Positions 37,890 to 46,890 of a stretch of 46,944 bases of DNA are shown here, piece by piece (within the stretch, counting starts at the first letter, position 1; each line of letters starts with the position of its first letter). A program made the position numbers and the translations under genes. The DNA is from an uncultured bacterium (GTDB lineage: Bacteria > Bacillota_I > Bacilli_A > RFN20 > CAG-826): positions 1-46,944 of the forward strand of contig CASDRB010000014.1 of the NCBI GenBank assembly GCA_949283025.1, given 5' to 3'. The notes below the pieces were generated by a model. It was not told where the DNA came from. It worked only from the letters and a program-made list of their open reading frames with translations, and did not search any database.

Positions 37890-38864
37890 ATGAGTACAAA
37901 AGCTGTTAGATCTTATATTGATTTTAAAAACGTTCGCGTCAACGAGAACATTGTTTTATCAATTGAAGAAGCTGGAAAAACAGTGGATGCCATTAAATCT
38001 GGTGAAAAAGTCGCTAAGATTATTATGACAGTATTAACTTATATCTTTATTGTTGCTTTAGCGTTGACTGTCATTTTCCCATTTTATTGGATGATAATAA
38101 CCTCTTTAAAACAAAGAGCGGAAATTGTTTCTTCAATTCAAACCTTTTTCCCGACCATCGTCATGTGGTCAAACTATGTTTATGTTTTCCAAGTCTTTGA
38201 TTTTGGACTATACATGTGGAACACCATCGTCGTTGCTATTTTTTCAACGATTGGTACTTTAATTACTACGATATTTGCTGCCTTTGCTTTTGCTAGACTA
38301 AAGTTTAAAGGCCGAGATGCTGTTTTCATGATCTTTTTAATGACGATGATGATTCCTGGTGAAATGATGGTTATTTCTAATTATATTACCGTTGCATCAT
38401 TTGGTTGGATTGGCTCTGAACAGACATTGACAGAAGCTTATTTATCTATGATTGTTCCATTTTGGATTTCCGTCTTTTATATTTATTTATTAAGACAAAA
38501 CTTTAAACAAATTCCTAATGAATTATATTTAGCTGCTAAAGTTGACGGAAAATCAGATTGGCACTTCTTATGGAGAGTGATGGTGCCGCTTGCCGCTCCA
38601 ACTTTAATTTCTATTACTATTTTAAAATTTATGGGAACTTGGAACTCATATGTGTGGCCTAATTTAGTTACAAACAATCCTGATTATCGTTTAATTTCTA
38701 ATGGTTTGCGTGGTTCCGCATTCCAAGATGTCGATACTGGATTTGTTGAATATGGTTATCAAATGGCTGCTACCGCGTTAGTTACTGTTCCATTGTTCTT
38801 ATTGTTTGTTTTCTTTAGAAAATATATTATGAAAGGTGTAGGAAGAGCTGGTATTAAAGGCTAA
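37890..38864 (+). CDS. ABC permease, MalG/UgpE type
   Basis: 324 residues with six membrane helices after a 50-residue cytoplasmic N-terminus. PFYWMIITSLK and the coupling loop LYLAAKVDGKSDWHFLWRV with VPLAAPT are standard for the MalG/UgpE family. It forms the channel with the preceding permease. SD AGGAGG. A 77-nt gap with no terminator separates it from the first binding-protein gene, so they are probably one transcript. Confidence 0.93.
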   Translation: MSTKAVRSYIDFKNVRVNENIVLSIEEAGKTVDAIKSGEKVAKIIMTVLTYIFIVALALTVIFPFYWMIITSLKQRAEIVSSIQTFFPTIVMWSNYVYVFQVFDFGLYMWNTIVVAIFSTIGTLITTIFAAFAFARLKFKGRDAVFMIFLMTMMIPGEMMVISNYITVASFGWIGSEQTLTEAYLSMIVPFWISVFYIYLLRQNFKQIPNELYLAAKVDGKSDWHFLWRVMVPLAAPTLISITILKFMGTWNSYVWPNLVTNNPDYRLISNGLRGSAFQDVDTGFVEYGYQMAATALVTVPLFLLFVFFRKYIMKGVGRAGIKG

Positions 38865-38941
38865 TACTACAACATTAATTTGATTTAATTAGTCTTTCTG
38901 ACAATTAAATAAATAACGCATTTTTCAGCAAAGGAGGAAAT

Positions 38942-40438
38942 ATGAAAAGTCGTTTATTAACACTTCTACCTGTTGCTGCTACTATGTTGTTAGCTGCCTG
39001 TGCACCAACAACCAAACCAACAAGTAGCAATACGGAAACTAGTGGAACTAGTGAAACTAGTACAACTACATCAACACCCGCAGAAGATTACTTCATCAAA
39101 GAAAAAACAACCATTACATTCTGGAACACTTTCTCTTATGCCACGCAAATTGAAAATATGATTGCTAGCTTTAAAGAAGTTGAACCAAATGTTGAGGTAG
39201 TCAATGTCAAACAGTCTGGATCATACAATGATTTGATGAGCATGACTATTCAAGGCTTCCCAGCCAATAACTATCCAGATTTAGTCGTTGCATATCCAGA
39301 TCATGTCGCTGAGTATTTAGATTATAACAAAGCGATTAAATTAGATGATTATATCGATAATCCAGAATATGGATGGACTGCTGAAGAAAAAGCTGACATC
39401 ATTCCTAACTATTTAGCCGAAGGACAAGCTTATCCAGTTCCTGGCACATATTCATTGCCAATGGCTAAATCGACTGAAGCTATGTATTACAATGCTGATG
39501 TTTTAGTAGGATTAAACTTAAAGTCTATCGACGCAACCATCAATAATGGTCAGCCATTATCAACTGATTATTTAAATAATTTAACTTGGGAAGAATTATT
39601 TGATAAATTATGCCCAGCTATTGTTGCTTATAATGATTCTTTACCAGAAGCTGAAAAGATTTTAAAAAGCGATCAAAAATACCATGCTGTTTTTGCTTAT
39701 GACTCTGATGATAACTTATTCATCACATTAGCTCAACAATATGGATATGCTTATACTGAAATTGATCCAGTAACTGGCGAAGGCAAAATTTTATTTAACA
39801 ACGATGGAATGAAATCATTGATGAAAAAATTCAATGACGCTTATAAAAAAGGCTATTTCATTACCAAAGGTTCAGCTGGCGGTGATTACACCAACACATT
39901 ATTTACAAAACAAAACACTTTATTCTCAGTTGGTTCAACTGGTGGTGTCAAATATCAACAATCAGAAACTTTCAACGTTAACGTTGCTAAGATTCCACAC
40001 GCTGAAGGAAAAGACCCATATGTCATTAACCAAGGACCTTCTGTTGCATTCTTAAATCATAATGATGAGAATCGCGCGTTAGCTACATGGTTATTTTATA
40101 AACATATGGCTAATGAGACCAATTCTTTAACTTGGGCATTAGAAACTGGCTATATGCCAATTAGAGAATCTAATTACTTAACTGATGAATATATCGAATA
40201 TGCTAATGTTGCTGGAAAACCAGACAAATCATTAGAATTATTAACTGCTAAAAATGCTGCTTATGTTTCTACTGTTTCTAACGATTTATTCGTTTCACCA
40301 GTCTTTAAAGGTTCATCCGAAGCTCGTAATCAAGCTGGTTCATTAATGACTTTATGCTTAACTGCTGCTACATGCGATGATGCTTTCTTGGATGCTGAAT
40401 TTACAAAAGCGGTTGATAATGTTTTATTAGAAATGTAA
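38942..40438 (+). CDS. Solute-binding lipoprotein 1 of the ABC importer
   Basis: 498 residues. Signal peptide with lipobox LAAC (Cys20), a Thr/Ser-rich linker to about residue 48, then an extracellular solute-binding protein family 1 fold: ITFWNTFSYATQIENMI, PDLVVAYPDHVAEYL, YSLPMAKSTEAMYYNADVL (the ligand-loop region) and GYMPIRESNYL near the C-terminus. It is anchored outside and delivers ligand to the permeases. It is clearly paralogous with the next gene. The family binds sugars or glycerol phosphates; given the nuclease neighbour, nucleosides, nucleotides or oligonucleotides are possible. SD AAGGAGG. Confidence 0.92.
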   Translation: MKSRLLTLLPVAATMLLAACAPTTKPTSSNTETSGTSETSTTTSTPAEDYFIKEKTTITFWNTFSYATQIENMIASFKEVEPNVEVVNVKQSGSYNDLMSMTIQGFPANNYPDLVVAYPDHVAEYLDYNKAIKLDDYIDNPEYGWTAEEKADIIPNYLAEGQAYPVPGTYSLPMAKSTEAMYYNADVLVGLNLKSIDATINNGQPLSTDYLNNLTWEELFDKLCPAIVAYNDSLPEAEKILKSDQKYHAVFAYDSDDNLFITLAQQYGYAYTEIDPVTGEGKILFNNDGMKSLMKKFNDAYKKGYFITKGSAGGDYTNTLFTKQNTLFSVGSTGGVKYQQSETFNVNVAKIPHAEGKDPYVINQGPSVAFLNHNDENRALATWLFYKHMANETNSLTWALETGYMPIRESNYLTDEYIEYANVAGKPDKSLELLTAKNAAYVSTVSNDLFVSPVFKGSSEARNQAGSLMTLCLTAATCDDAFLDAEFTKAVDNVLLEM

Positions 40439-40504
40439 TTATTTCTATTATACCCATCAAAGTAAATTATAACGTTTAATAAATTTGCCTATAGGGAGGA
40501 AATT

Positions 40505-41983
40505 ATGAAAAAAAATGCTTTAACGTTAATTTGCCTAATGAGTGTTGTTTCTCTTATAGGCGGATTGGCTAGCTGCACGCCAGGAGCAAACACTTCTGGC
40601 GGCAGCACAACGACTAATACTGGTGGCGATGTCAAATCAGTAACGTTTGATTTTTGGCACACTTTTGGACAAGGTATTGTCGACAATATTCAAAAAAAGA
40701 TTGACGCTTTTCACGATTTAGTTTTAGAAAATGAGGGCGTTAATGTCACTATTAATTTTGCGTATCAAGGAAGTTATGATGATATTGTGAGCAAGATTAC
40801 TCAAGGTTTTTCCGCTGGTAATGTACCAACATTAGCAGTTGCTTATCCAGATCATGTTGCAAATTATTTATCAGCAGAAACAAAACCAGGTGAATATGTT
40901 GTCAATATTCAAACTTTAATAGATGATCCAACCATTGGTTTAGGTAAAGAAGAATATCTTGGTGATACTTATGGAGAAGATGATTTTGTCGCTTCCTTTT
41001 TAGAAGAGGGAAGACAATTTGTAAGAGAAGGTACATATACTCTTCCTTTTATGAAATCATCAGAAGTTATGTTTTATAACGAAGAAGCCGTTTTAAGAGC
41101 TTTAAAAGTAAAAGATCCGACATTTGTTGGTTCTACAAAAACATATCTTGAAAATTTATCATGGGACGAATTTATCGAATTTGCTGATTTTATTATGGAT
41201 AACAAAAATTCAGTTTTATCGACAATGGAAGTCCCGGTATATTATGATTCTGATTCTAACTTATTTATTTCTAAGATGTTCCAAAATAACATTGCATATT
41301 CAAGCATCGGCGAAGATGATAAAGGTGTTATCGATTTTGAATCAGGGCAAGCCCGAACCGACGCCGAAGCAATGGTCAGCGAATTAAAACAACAATATGA
41401 TTTAGGTACATTTACCACAAAAGGTTTACAAGGTACTTATGGAAGTGATTATTTCACTCAAATGAAATCTATTTTCTCAATCGGATCAAGTGGTGGTGCA
41501 GGTTATAATATTCCTACTTCAGATACATTTACAGTTGGTGTTTGTCGCGTTCCTTTTGATAACGACAACCCGTTGTATGTTTCCCAAGGACCATGTTTAA
41601 CTTTGTTAAGAAATCCATCAAAATCTGCTAGCGAGAACGATTTGCGCGTCAAATATGCATGGAAATTCTTAAAATACATTACTACTCCACAAAATAATGT
41701 CGATATTTGTATATATGGTTCTGAAGGATATATTCCTGTTCGTGAATCCGCTTATACAACCGACTCATATTTAGAATTTTTAGTCAGTGGGGAAGATTAT
41801 GCAAAAACTGCAAAAATTTTATTAGATGATATTAATGGTGATTATTTAAATACTGCTGTATTTACTGGATCTGCTCGTCTTAGAGACGAAGTTGGTGGTT
41901 TAATCACTCAAGTTTTAGCAGGACATAAGAGCGTTACACAAGCTTTTGAAGACGCTATTAATACAACAAAATTATTTATGTAA
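40505..41983 (+). CDS. Solute-binding lipoprotein 2 of the ABC importer
   Basis: 492 residues. Lipobox LASC (Cys24), a Gly/Thr-rich linker, then the same family 1 fold as its neighbour. Corresponding blocks are VTFDFWHTFGQGIVD, LAVAYPDHVANYL, YTLPFMKSSEVMFYNEEAV and GYIPVRESAYT. The two copies keep the AYPDHV and P(V/I)RES segments but differ through most of the domain, suggesting different ligand preferences on one channel. The SD GGGAGG overlaps a small palindrome CCTATAGG. 15 nt before the SNase gene. Confidence 0.92.
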   Translation: MKKNALTLICLMSVVSLIGGLASCTPGANTSGGSTTTNTGGDVKSVTFDFWHTFGQGIVDNIQKKIDAFHDLVLENEGVNVTINFAYQGSYDDIVSKITQGFSAGNVPTLAVAYPDHVANYLSAETKPGEYVVNIQTLIDDPTIGLGKEEYLGDTYGEDDFVASFLEEGRQFVREGTYTLPFMKSSEVMFYNEEAVLRALKVKDPTFVGSTKTYLENLSWDEFIEFADFIMDNKNSVLSTMEVPVYYDSDSNLFISKMFQNNIAYSSIGEDDKGVIDFESGQARTDAEAMVSELKQQYDLGTFTTKGLQGTYGSDYFTQMKSIFSIGSSGGAGYNIPTSDTFTVGVCRVPFDNDNPLYVSQGPCLTLLRNPSKSASENDLRVKYAWKFLKYITTPQNNVDICIYGSEGYIPVRESAYTTDSYLEFLVSGEDYAKTAKILLDDINGDYLNTAVFTGSARLRDEVGGLITQVLAGHKSVTQAFEDAINTTKLFM

Positions 41984-41998
41984 TTTGGGAGGTAAAAA

Positions 41999-43432
41999 AT
42001 GAATAAAAAATTATTATTTATTCCTTTATTAGCCTTGGTTGGTGGTTTGGTTGTTGGATGCGTTCCAACTCAAACAACTGATACTTCTACTTTGCCTGAA
42101 TGGGTTGACTATGTTCATAATGGTTCTGTAACCCTTCAAATTGATTATCAAGGTAAAGATTTTTATAAAGACGGTATTGGCGAGATGAATTTGCATATGT
42201 GCATCGATGGTGATACGGCTCATTTTAAACCTGTCATCACTACGACAAGTTCTGAAAATGTTAAAGCTCGTTTTTATGGCATTGATACTCCAGAATCAAC
42301 TGGTAAAGTTCAAATGTGGGGCAAGGAAGCTTCTTTGTTCACTCAAGAAAAATTAGAAAACGCTGCCGCTAATGGTACAATAGTTGTTTCTACATATTAT
42401 GATTCATATGGTGCTCCTATTCCAGATAGCACAGGCGAAAGATATGTTTCGTTGGTGTGGATTAACGAAGAAAAGAAAAATGCACCATACGATGAATTAG
42501 TCTTATTAAATCTTTGGATTGTTCAAGAAGGTTTATCGTGGGTTAAAAATGTTTTAGAAGTTCCAGCATATGCTGATACTTTCTATGCTGCCGAAAATCA
42601 AGCCAGAGCTTATAAACTTTGCTTATTCTCTGATGAAATTCCACCTCATTGGCCAACTGGCGAATATGAGATGACTTCTTTGTTAGATTTAAAACGTGAA
42701 ACCGTCAAACTTTTAACTGATCCAACTTATGAAAGTGTTTTTGATAATAAAAAAGTTATCATTCAAGGTACAGTTGCTGGTTTTGCCAATCACATTTTAT
42801 ATTTACAAGATTATTTCTCAGAAGATGTTTCTGGCACACCTGGTGGAGAATATGCCGGTATCAACATTTTTGTTGGCATGAGTCCAATTCCTTCAAAATA
42901 CACAACTAAAAATACTTATTTAGAAATTCATGGTTTAGCTCAATATAGCGAAAACTTTGGCTTCCAAATTACCGATACTGAAGGCCGATATCCAATTGTT
43001 GCTAATGATAGTGTTGAAACAAATACAAAGATTTTATTCACAGCTGAAGAAAATGTTGATGAACATAAATTGTATGAATTCCAATACACCGCTAGTGAAT
43101 TAAGCAAAGTCGTCAGCGAACAAAATTATGAATCGCTTTATTGTGCAGTTCGCGTCACTGATGCTATTACTATTCGAGATGCTTATGTTGCTAGCAGCAA
43201 TGAGATTACATTGTATGTCGAAAATTGCGAATTCCAAATCTATTTGACATTTATGTATCGCGGCGATCCAGATTCTCCAAGTTGGTATTGGACCAAACCA
43301 GAAGAATTTATTGGTCAATCATTCTATCTTAATGGTATTTATACATACCATAAGACAAGCAGCGGCAAAATTGTTTATCAAGTAAATCCAATTACTAATA
43401 ACGATTTAGTATGGACTGGCGCTGGCGCTTAA
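41999..43432 (+). CDS. Thermonuclease (SNase-like) lipoprotein with OB-like C-terminal part
   Basis: 477 residues. Signal peptide with a lipobox ending at Cys21 (GLVVGC). The SNase domain (about 33-205) has the calcium and catalytic residues of staphylococcal nuclease in order: DGDT (Asp70/Asp72), Arg91 in RFYGIDTPE, Asp96, Glu99, and Arg148 in GERYVSL, equivalent to Asp21, Arg35, Asp40, Glu43 and Arg87. The C-terminal part (about 225-470) looks like two OB-like modules (KVIIQGTVAGFANHILYLQD and a second AVRVTDAITIRD unit), which could hold nucleic acid. Predicted to cut DNA or RNA at the surface, next to the importer. SD GGGAGG; 15 nt after the binding-protein gene. Confidence 0.92.
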   Translation: MNKKLLFIPLLALVGGLVVGCVPTQTTDTSTLPEWVDYVHNGSVTLQIDYQGKDFYKDGIGEMNLHMCIDGDTAHFKPVITTTSSENVKARFYGIDTPESTGKVQMWGKEASLFTQEKLENAAANGTIVVSTYYDSYGAPIPDSTGERYVSLVWINEEKKNAPYDELVLLNLWIVQEGLSWVKNVLEVPAYADTFYAAENQARAYKLCLFSDEIPPHWPTGEYEMTSLLDLKRETVKLLTDPTYESVFDNKKVIIQGTVAGFANHILYLQDYFSEDVSGTPGGEYAGINIFVGMSPIPSKYTTKNTYLEIHGLAQYSENFGFQITDTEGRYPIVANDSVETNTKILFTAEENVDEHKLYEFQYTASELSKVVSEQNYESLYCAVRVTDAITIRDAYVASSNEITLYVENCEFQIYLTFMYRGDPDSPSWYWTKPEEFIGQSFYLNGIYTYHKTSSGKIVYQVNPITNNDLVWTGAGA

Positions 43433-43453
43433 TAAAATAAAAAGGAGAATTGT

Positions 43454-43930
43454 ATGTATTGTTGTCATTGCGGTAAAAAAATAAATGAACTAGGTCTTGA
43501 AAGCAAGAAATCTTCTTACGCTGACTTAGATGTTGAGATTGATGATAATGCCAAAGTGGAATACGTTTGTCCACGCTGCGGTCATTTAATTCATGACAAC
43601 ATTTCTGAAGACGAAGTAAAATCGTTATCAAGAGCCGCCCATTCTGAAATTCAAAGAGGCAGCAATTCTTTCGCTATTGGTATGGGCAATTTATCAATTG
43701 GCATCATTGCCTTAGCGATTGCGATTATTTTCTTCTTTTTAGCTAAAAAACCAAACAATGAATTCCAACTAGTCACAACTTGTGCAGAATTTTATGTCTC
43801 AATGGCATTGTTTGTTATTTCTGGAATACTTTTAGTAGTTGGTGGAGTATATACGTTATTAGGCATATTTAAAAAACGTCATTACTTCGCCTTGCTAAAT
43901 GATATTAATAACCAGACCTTTGTTCAATAA
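43454..43930 (+). CDS. Zinc-ribbon membrane protein
   Basis: 158 residues. A zinc-ribbon of two CxxC pairs (Cys3/Cys6 and Cys39/Cys42) is followed by a Ser/Glu-rich linker, then two membrane helices (about 75-97 and 112-138) with a basic loop and a short cytoplasmic tail. The cytoplasmic ribbon at the N-terminus suggests a regulatory or scaffold role; no enzyme motif is visible. It lies 21 nt after the SNase gene in the same direction. I do not recognise a named family. Confidence 0.8.
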   Translation: MYCCHCGKKINELGLESKKSSYADLDVEIDDNAKVEYVCPRCGHLIHDNISEDEVKSLSRAAHSEIQRGSNSFAIGMGNLSIGIIALAIAIIFFFLAKKPNNEFQLVTTCAEFYVSMALFVISGILLVVGGVYTLLGIFKKRHYFALLNDINNQTFVQ

Positions 43931-43941
43931 ATTATTGAACA
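43921..43941. other. Perfect palindrome at the end of the zinc-ribbon gene
   Basis: TGTTCAATAA (43921-43930) and TTATTGAACA (43932-43941) are exact inverted repeats around one A. The left arm overlaps the stop codon. It has no T-run after it, so it is a poor terminator; a second small hairpin TCAAG/CTTGA follows at 43968-43982. Could be an operator or an mRNA 3' stabiliser before the last gene. Confidence 0.4.
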
Positions 43942-44005
43942 TATCGTCAATCATCATTCAAGTTTCGCTTGATTATTAAATTGGTTGTAATAATAGGAGG
44001 AGATT

Positions 44006-46759
44006 ATGAAGAAAAGATTATTACCAATCGCGTTATTGGCAGTTCTTGGCTTAGTTGCTTGTAATCCTACTACTTCAAGTTCTACAACTGGAGGTGGTGA
44101 GACCACAACTACAACAACGACAGAACCACCAGTGACAACAACCACAACATCAGATGATCCTGAACCAGCCAATTCGTTTAGTATCTCAAACAAAGACGAA
44201 TTGACAGCTGAATGGCGTGTCGGACAAGCAAATCGTACTATTGAATTTGCATCTGATCCTGCCATGAATGTTAGTGCCGAAATTAGCAACGGCAACTTGG
44301 TCATCACTTCTAGCGATGCTAACGTTATTGAAGTTATTGGCAAAAATTTAGCAGTTAAAGCTGCAGGCACCGCTACGATTACCGCTACATGGAGAACTTT
44401 AAGTGACACTGTCACTATTTCTACTTTAGATAAAGCACCAGTCATGGGCTTAAAAGCTGTTCGCGAAGGCATCGCAGATGGTAGCATCAAAGAAGATTCA
44501 ATCGTGGACTTCTATGGTGTTGTTACTGCTACCATGGAACAAACATTAGACCATATTTATTCAGGTGTCTATGTCCAAGATGGCGATTATGCTATGATGG
44601 TTTATTCAGGGACTACTGAAACTGGTTGGTTTGATGACTCAATGACAATTGGAAGTTATGTTTACGTAAAAGGTACATTAGCACCATACAATGGATTAAA
44701 TGAGGTCAAACCTACAGAATTCCGCGTCATGACCGACGAAGAAAAGGCTGCTTATACTGTTGCCACCCCAACCGCTGTCGCTATTACTGGCGATACATAC
44801 AATGCTACTGACTTATTAGGTCAAGATGGACGTTTATTTACCATGACCGATGTCGTTTATAAGAGTGGCAAAATTACAGATTTAGATGAACACACCAACA
44901 TTTTATTCACTGCTAAAAATAGTGAAGGTCAAGATGTTGAAATTACTTATCGCGCTAATTATCATATTGGCACAACTGCAATGGCAGAATTAAAAGAAGT
45001 TGTCGATGGTTTATCTGCTGGTAGCGTCGTTGATTTAACTGGTGTTATTAGTTGGTATAACGTTCCACAACTTGCTCCTCAATTCTTAGACGGAAAAACT
45101 CCAGCTCAAAATATCACCGTTCATGAACAAGCTAACCCTGAAACATTTACCATCGTTGGCGTTCCTGAAACATTTACCGTTGGTCAAAGCGTTAATTTAT
45201 CAATTACCGCAACTCCAGCTGGTGCCAATGCTTCTGCTACTTGGACATCAAGCAATCCAACAGTTGCAACTGTTGAAGGTGGATTAGTTACTGCTTTAGC
45301 AGAAGGTACTACCACAATTACCGCAACCTCAACTGTCGTTCCTAGCGTTACTGCTAGTGTCGAATTAACAGTTGGCGCTTTTGTTGGCGAACCTGCTTAT
45401 AAATTAGTTGCTTCTATCGATGAAATTTTAGCTGATGAAGCCGCTAATAAAACTCAAATTTACATCTTAAATGGCGCACAAGCTGTCGATGTGAAATCCG
45501 ATCAATACGGAAACATGTATTTTGTTAATGGCGATGGAAAAATTCAAGTTTATGGTTCTACCGCTACATTAAGCGCATTTGAATTCGATCAAAACACAAG
45601 AACTTACTCTTTTGATAATCCAAAAGATTTCATGACTAATACATTCACTTCTGGAATTAAAAATGGTGATTTATTAGACGTTTTGGTTATTCGCGATGAA
45701 TATAAAGGTACCAAACAATTGAATGCTGTTATTCGCGGCGTTAATGGAACCGTTATTCCATCTATTGTTGATACTTCTGATACTGTTTATGAAACTGCCA
45801 TGAACACCTATGTTGCCACTCAAATTAGTGGAACAATCACTGGCTGGCAATATGAAGATAGTGAAAATGGTGGTACATATGGTAATGTCACTATTAAAAC
45901 CGAAGGTGCTACAAATACTGTATTAGTGTACGGATTAACCGCTCAAACATCATGCTTAAAATATGATGCTGATGAAGGTTATATCTATATGTCAAATCCA
46001 AAAGATTTCTTAACCAATCCAGCTACTAAAGATTTAGCTATTGGTGATGAAATTACTGTTGTTGGTGTTCGTTGCGATTATAAAGATGCACCACAAATTA
46101 AAGGTTATTTAGTTTTAGCTGCCCAACCAGAATCTGTTACTGTTAGCGGTAGTGAAACCCTTTATGTTGGCAATACCGCCACTTACACAGCCGCTGTTAC
46201 TCCAACTGCTGCAGCACAAGACGTTGTTTGGAGTGTTGATAACGCTGAATTAGCTGAAATTACAAGTGAAGGCGTTTTAACTGCAAAAGCAGCTGGAACA
46301 GTCGTTGTTACCGCTACTGCAAAAGGTAATGACACTGTTAAAGGCACATTATCAGTTGAAATCGTGGCTGTCCCAGAAGGCACCACAATCATCAATATTG
46401 ATTGCACAAATATTCCTGAAGAAAAACAAGAACAACCTTTTGGTACTGTCAATTTAGATGAAAACGTGACCTTTGCTACTGAAAAAGGCACATCTAAAAC
46501 TGATTTTAGATGGTGGACATCTGATTTAAGATGCTATGCTGGAAATACAGGAACATTTAGCATTGCTGAAGGTTATAAAATTGCTTCTATCGAATTTAAT
46601 GTCAAAGGAGATATCATTCAATCTTGTGAAAACGCTACTAATTCATTTGATGGCATTGATCTTGTTACCTTGACTCCAGTCGATGGAACACAACCAATTA
46701 ACATTGTATTTGCAAAAGGCAATATCTATTCAATTACGGTTGTTTATACAGTCTTATAA
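44006..46759 (+). CDS. Large lipoprotein with Big_2-like and repeated OB-like modules
   Basis: 917 residues. Lipobox LVAC (Cys19), then a low-complexity Thr/Ser/Pro linker (about 20-52). Modules in order: a Big_2-like Ig fold (about 58-132), an OB-like unit (about 145-245), a weaker second OB-like unit (about 255-370), a Big_2 domain (about 385-455), two duplicated OB-like modules marked by NPKDF at 538-542 and 664-668, a second strong Big_2 domain (about 710-787), and a C-terminal beta module with RWWTSDLRCYAGNTGTF. OB-like modules next to secreted nucleases often grip nucleic acid, so a capture role is inferred. No catalytic motif seen. SD AGGAGG; terminator at 46785. Confidence 0.85.
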   Translation: MKKRLLPIALLAVLGLVACNPTTSSSTTGGGETTTTTTTEPPVTTTTTSDDPEPANSFSISNKDELTAEWRVGQANRTIEFASDPAMNVSAEISNGNLVITSSDANVIEVIGKNLAVKAAGTATITATWRTLSDTVTISTLDKAPVMGLKAVREGIADGSIKEDSIVDFYGVVTATMEQTLDHIYSGVYVQDGDYAMMVYSGTTETGWFDDSMTIGSYVYVKGTLAPYNGLNEVKPTEFRVMTDEEKAAYTVATPTAVAITGDTYNATDLLGQDGRLFTMTDVVYKSGKITDLDEHTNILFTAKNSEGQDVEITYRANYHIGTTAMAELKEVVDGLSAGSVVDLTGVISWYNVPQLAPQFLDGKTPAQNITVHEQANPETFTIVGVPETFTVGQSVNLSITATPAGANASATWTSSNPTVATVEGGLVTALAEGTTTITATSTVVPSVTASVELTVGAFVGEPAYKLVASIDEILADEAANKTQIYILNGAQAVDVKSDQYGNMYFVNGDGKIQVYGSTATLSAFEFDQNTRTYSFDNPKDFMTNTFTSGIKNGDLLDVLVIRDEYKGTKQLNAVIRGVNGTVIPSIVDTSDTVYETAMNTYVATQISGTITGWQYEDSENGGTYGNVTIKTEGATNTVLVYGLTAQTSCLKYDADEGYIYMSNPKDFLTNPATKDLAIGDEITVVGVRCDYKDAPQIKGYLVLAAQPESVTVSGSETLYVGNTATYTAAVTPTAAAQDVVWSVDNAELAEITSEGVLTAKAAGTVVVTATAKGNDTVKGTLSVEIVAVPEGTTIINIDCTNIPEEKQEQPFGTVNLDENVTFATEKGTSKTDFRWWTSDLRCYAGNTGTFSIAEGYKIASIEFNVKGDIIQSCENATNSFDGIDLVTLTPVDGTQPINIVFAKGNIYSITVVYTVL

Positions 46760-46784
46760 TCATCAAAAATTAAAATTTAGTTTT

Positions 46785-46812
46785 AAAGTGGGTCATTTGG
46801 CCCACTTTTTTA
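46785..46812 (+). terminator. Intrinsic terminator closing the ABC/nuclease locus
   Basis: AAAGTGGGTC (46785-46794), ATTT loop, GGCCCACTTT (46799-46808) with one T-G pair, followed by T residues. It lies about 25 nt after the last stop codon and ends the locus. Confidence 0.9.
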
Positions 46813-46838
46813 TTATCGAAGCGAGTATCGCGAGATAA
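46813..46838. repeat. Imperfect hairpin in the terminal intergenic region
   Basis: TTATC-gaa-GCGA, loop GTA, TCGC-ga-GATAA forms nine base pairs with a 3x2 internal loop. A smaller AACCT-TAT-AGGTT hairpin follows at 46869-46881. No gene is visible between 46760 and the window end (185 bases). Function unknown. Confidence 0.4.
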
Positions 46839-46890
46839 AAACCACACGCTATGCGCGAGAGAATTGAAAACCTTATAGGTTAGTAATGAA

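Noticed and set aside
43954-44490. Minus-strand open frame of 178 codons
   Set aside because: It is the complement of the Thr/Ser-rich start of the 917-residue lipoprotein; the low-complexity Val-rich translation and lack of SD show it is a shadow.
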